This document shows positions 60,919-64,000 of a stretch of DNA of 64,000 nt, piece by piece. Both the position numbers and the translations under genes were made by a program. The notes under the pieces are model-generated. The model worked only from the letters and a program-made list of their open reading frames with translations. It was not told the origin of the DNA and made no database searches. This DNA comes from Knoxdaviesia capensis. Lineage: Eukaryota > Ascomycota > Sordariomycetes > Microascales > Gondwanamycetaceae. The DNA lies in NCBI GenBank assembly GCA_001510575.1, contig LNGK01000010.1:430766-494765 (forward strand), written 5' to 3'. Within the stretch, counting starts at the first letter, position 1. Every line of letters starts with the position of its first letter.

Positions 60919-61405
60919 TACGCCCGTAGGTGCTAGCTTAGTATTTTAGCTATCGAATTTAGCGCTTAATATCTTCTATCGCTAGAGGGGGTTTATATAT
61001 ACGATATACTTAGAACCTAGTATTCGAAGGTATAATATATTAACCTTCTCGTATATCCCGTAAGCCTTCTAAAAGGCGCCGATTAGCGTATTAAAGCTCC
61101 TAGAGATAACCGTCCGATTAAGTATATAGACTACCGCGGTTATAATCTTATCCTATAGCTCNTACGCCCGTAGGTACTAGCTTAGTATTTTAGCTATCGA
61201 ATTTAGCGCTTAATATCTTCTATCGCTAGAGGGGGTTTATATATACGATATACTTAGAACCTAGTATTCGAAGGTATAATATATTAACCTTCTCGTATAT
61301 CCCGTAAGCCTTTTAAAAGGCGCCGATTAACGTATTAAAGCTCCTAGAGATAACTATCTAATTAAGTATATAGACTACCGCGGTTATAATCTTATCCTAT
61401 AGCTC
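60919..61405. repeat. 243-bp duplicated block across an assembly gap
   Basis: Copy 1 is 60,919-61,161 and copy 2 is 61,163-61,405, separated by a single N at 61,162. I count about seven differences, all C/T or G/A, with copy 2 the more mutated. A normal Copia element has no such duplication in integrase, so this is probably an assembly join between RIP-diverged copies. Confidence 0.85.
61162..61162. other. assembly gap (N)
   Basis: The only ambiguous base in the window, exactly between two copies of the same 243-bp sequence. Distance and continuity across it should not be trusted. Confidence 0.95.
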
Positions 61406-62599
61406 TAGCGGGATACTCTCGGTAATAACGGTTACTCTAGTCTTCTATAAGACCTCGCGGATACTACGCTCGATACGCCCGTTCTCGGCTAGGTAGTATA
61501 GAGGCGATATTATATACTCGATTCCCTACTCGTTATAGTAAGTAGCTAGCTTCTTAGTACCGACGTCGGTACTATTATCGCTATAGAGCTTCTTAGGCTT
61601 CCGGCCTAGCTCTAGCGCCTATCTCTTAACGGTCTTCTAGATATATATAAGTATATTACTTTTCTAGGCCGTTATATAAACCGATCGTCGGCTCGTCGCC
61701 TTATTATATACTAATAAGAAGTAGTTATTCCCGCTCGTAGATACTAGTCGTATAGTACCTATATCTATATAGATAACCTCCCCGGGTACCTTAGAGGGTG
61801 CTTTAGAGTCTAGTAGTTTAAAAGACGTTATCTTTCTAAACTCGTAGGCGCTATAAGGCTCGATAAGTCCGGTTACCTTCTTAACTAGAGAACTAGTAAC
61901 CGCCTTAACTATTCGGGATATAGCTACCCTTCCAGGGTAATAAAGGCGCTAGTATATAAGAGCCTCGCTCTCTAAGAGCGTACGTAGGGATACGTTAGCG
62001 TATATAGTACCGTTAACTTCGGTATATAAGGTATAGCCTTCCTCGCGAGGAACCTCGTCTATAGTCGTATAGGCCTTAGGGCCTTCCTTTACTTCTAGCG
62101 TAAAGCCTCTTTCTATTAGAAAGATAGTAGTAATAACCTTATCCTTAATTATTAGCTAGTCTACTATTAGAACGTACCCCTTCTTATACTAAATAATTCT
62201 AGAGATAACGTTAATAGGAAAAGTAAGGTAATACTAGACGTTAGTAATCCTAAGGTTAGATCCGTCCTTTATCTAGAGTTAAATAGTTCTAATATATCGA
62301 ACTCCCGATAATCTACTCCCTAACTTAATCGAATTAGTAAAAGTCTTTAGGGATCCTCGCTTAAACTAAGATAGGTTATTTAAAATATAGGAATCCGAAC
62401 CTATATTATAAATCTAATTTATACGGATATAGTATACGGGGTAAGGCTTAAAGGGTCGTTAGTCTATAGCGGTATAGGTAGTACCGTAGAGGGTAGTCGA
62501 CTCCTCTAGCTTAGCGTCCTTTAGAGGCTTATCGCCTTTACCCTTAGTAGGCTTCTTAGTAGAAGTCGTAGTATTCGCGGCTCCTAGCTTATAAGTCTT

Positions 62600-63880
62600 C
62601 TCTTTACTATTTACCTTCGCTTAGTACTTACTTATAATATAACCTTTTAAGCCGTACTAATAGTATTAAATATCACTCTTCTTCTAGATAGGGATACTAC
62701 TAGCGGTAGGCTTAGGGGAGGGGGGGGTATAGTAGTCGGGTTTCTTCACGCTATTATCCTTCTTCCGGTTAGGAGGATATCTAGATTACTACTAGCGCGT
62801 AGCGCGGTTTATATTCTTAGCTATATATTCCGATATAGCTATAATAAGGGCGGCCTTATTATCGATATCCTTATTAAAACTCTTTAGGATAGCGCGGAGG
62901 TCTCTATTAAGCTTAGGGTAGCGGGCGGTAATATAATAGTAGGCGCCTATCGCGGTTAAGATAGTTAGGATTACGAGCCCTTCTAGTCTTACCTTATATA
63001 CTATAGAGACGAATTAATTTAGGATTTAGTATACTCCCTCTTTTAGTTCGGTTTAGAAATTAAAAACTACTATAATATTTTTAATCCGTAACTCCCTAAT
63101 TACTTAGAAATTCTACTTTAGCGATCTAAATAGGGTATAAGTATTTACCTTATCCTTAAATATAGAGGAAATCTCGGGGGCGATCGATTCCTTTATTATA
63201 CGTGCTATATACGCGCTTACTAAGGGTTAGAGGTCTTAGAGTTATTTAACGGTAATACCTAGCGCGCTTAGGGTAGTCTCGAATTCTTTAGACTATTATA
63301 GCTATTCTAAAGTACTAGCTAGCTTTAGGGTCTTATCGATAAGGATAGCGTAGTTCTTAAGCTCCTTTATCTTAACTTTCATAGCCGAACGTCTATAGTT
63401 CCCGTCTTTATCTAAATTATCGTTATCTTCGTCTTCCGACTAGTATTCCTACTATTAGAAAGAGGATCTACGTTAACGTTCGTTCTCCTAGGTTATCTAT
63501 AAAACTTTATCTTATATCTCTAAGATCTTCTTAATTAATACCTACTACCGCTCTAAATCTACGATTTAGTTCTACTTCCTATCGCTATCCTTCTTAATTT
63601 CCCTTAAGTTCTTAGTAACCGTCTCGGTTATTACTTCTATAAACTATACCTAGGGGAGGGGAGGATAGTAGATAGTACGGGTATCGGGTATATATATAGG
63701 AGTCTCTCCCTCGGGTTCTAGGGTAGCCTCGTAGATATTAGCTAGAAGCTCGGCTCTCTTCTACCTCGAAGTCGAGGACTTAGTTAGGGATATCGATCGT
63801 TATATAATATCGTAAATAGTAAGGCTAACTCGGTAGGGGAAGGGGGGGTGGAATTAGTTACTAAAACTCGTTCTATTAGA
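62600..63880 (-). pseudogene. Copia gag remnant with CCHC knuckle
   Basis: Upstream (minus-strand sense) of integrase, a zinc-knuckle-like pattern is visible at about 62,640-62,685, with its Cys and His codons turned to Tyr or stop. Further upstream is an Asp/Glu/Lys-rich helical gag-like region with many stops. The gag start could not be fixed. Confidence 0.6.
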
Positions 63881-64000
63881 ACGTAAAAAATCGGAGTACT
63901 ACAGGAGTTAAACGGCTTCTAGGATCCGAAAACAGGGGGGGGGAGGGACTACGGAAGTTTTCTCGGTTCCCGTAGGATTAATAGGTAGGTTAAGGGGGGG

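Larger units (their letters stand above)
60900..62000 (-). pseudogene. Copia integrase remnant
   Basis: The minus strand shows the integrase core through stops: an EVIYIDIG block near 61,780 (first Asp), YSDNSTDVG near 61,570 (second Asp), and AENGRIERSIREVL near 61,470 with the catalytic Glu. The zinc-binding region lies around 61,900. The duplicated block interrupts the C-terminal part. Confidence 0.8.
58608..64000 (-). mobile_element. Ty1/Copia LTR retrotransposon, RIP-mutated, right end outside the window
   Basis: The minus strand carries the Copia order gag, integrase, reverse transcriptase, RNase H, LTR. CpA and its complement TpG are nearly absent: positions 60,061-60,240 contain no CA, two TG and about fifteen CG. 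This is the RIP signature, with TpA as product and CpG spared. Stops (TAA/TAG) occur all along every frame, so it is dead. The 5' LTR and primer-binding site should lie beyond 64,000. The total size fits a 5-6 kb element, once the duplicated block at the gap is discounted. Confidence 0.9.

Overview
The window is nuclear DNA of a filamentous ascomycete (Pezizomycotina). Evidence: genes with few short introns (65-135 bp, GTAAGT-type donors, CTAAC branch points), a CFEM-domain secreted protein, a NACHT-WD40 (NWD) NLR relic, and at the right end a Copia retrotransposon whose CpA/TpG dinucleotides are almost all gone, the mark of repeat-induced point mutation (RIP). I cannot name the genus.

Layout. 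0.3-1.4 kb (-): WWM1-like WW-domain protein. 2.7-7.0 kb (-): decayed NWD NLR pseudogene. 7.0-14.0 kb: no convincing gene. 14.0-14.9 kb (+): secreted CFEM protein. 15.3-16.1 kb (-): class I SAM methyltransferase. 16.8-18.5 kb (-): alpha-glucoside-type MFS sugar transporter with a perfect hairpin in its leader. 18.6-25.9 kb: another long gene-empty block. 25.9-28.0 kb (+): cytosolic GH31 alpha-xylosidase/alpha-glucosidase. 28.6-31.0 kb (-): mitochondrial pentatricopeptide protein. 31.5-36.4 kb (+): DNA polymerase alpha catalytic subunit. 38.6-43.7 kb (-): eIF4G. 43.7-49.0 kb: eIF4G leader and low-complexity intergenic DNA. 49.0-53.8 kb (-): Aquarius-type spliceosomal helicase. 54.6-57.7 kb (+): THO subunit 1 (THOC1/Hpr1) carrying a C-terminal guanylate-kinase-like domain. 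58.6-64.0 kb (-): RIP-mutated Copia element, running off the right edge, with an assembly gap (N) at 61,162 flanked by a duplicated 243-bp block.

Functional picture. The right half (28-58 kb) is a compact housekeeping block: mitochondrial RNA, DNA replication, translation initiation, splicing and mRNA export. Two head-to-head pairs share promoters: PPR/POL1, where MluI-box motifs fit S-phase control, and Aquarius/THOC1, both mRNA-processing factors. The left half is looser and accessory: an NLR relic, a secreted CFEM protein, and a sugar transporter plus an intracellular GH31 enzyme that could import and hydrolyse an alpha-linked sugar.

The most unusual item is the THOC1-guanylate-kinase-like fusion, whose P-loop is intact but whose GMP-binding segment looks lost. 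No tRNA, rRNA or CRISPR array was seen. Exon joins below were derived by hand from splice sites; all complete CDS sum to multiples of three.
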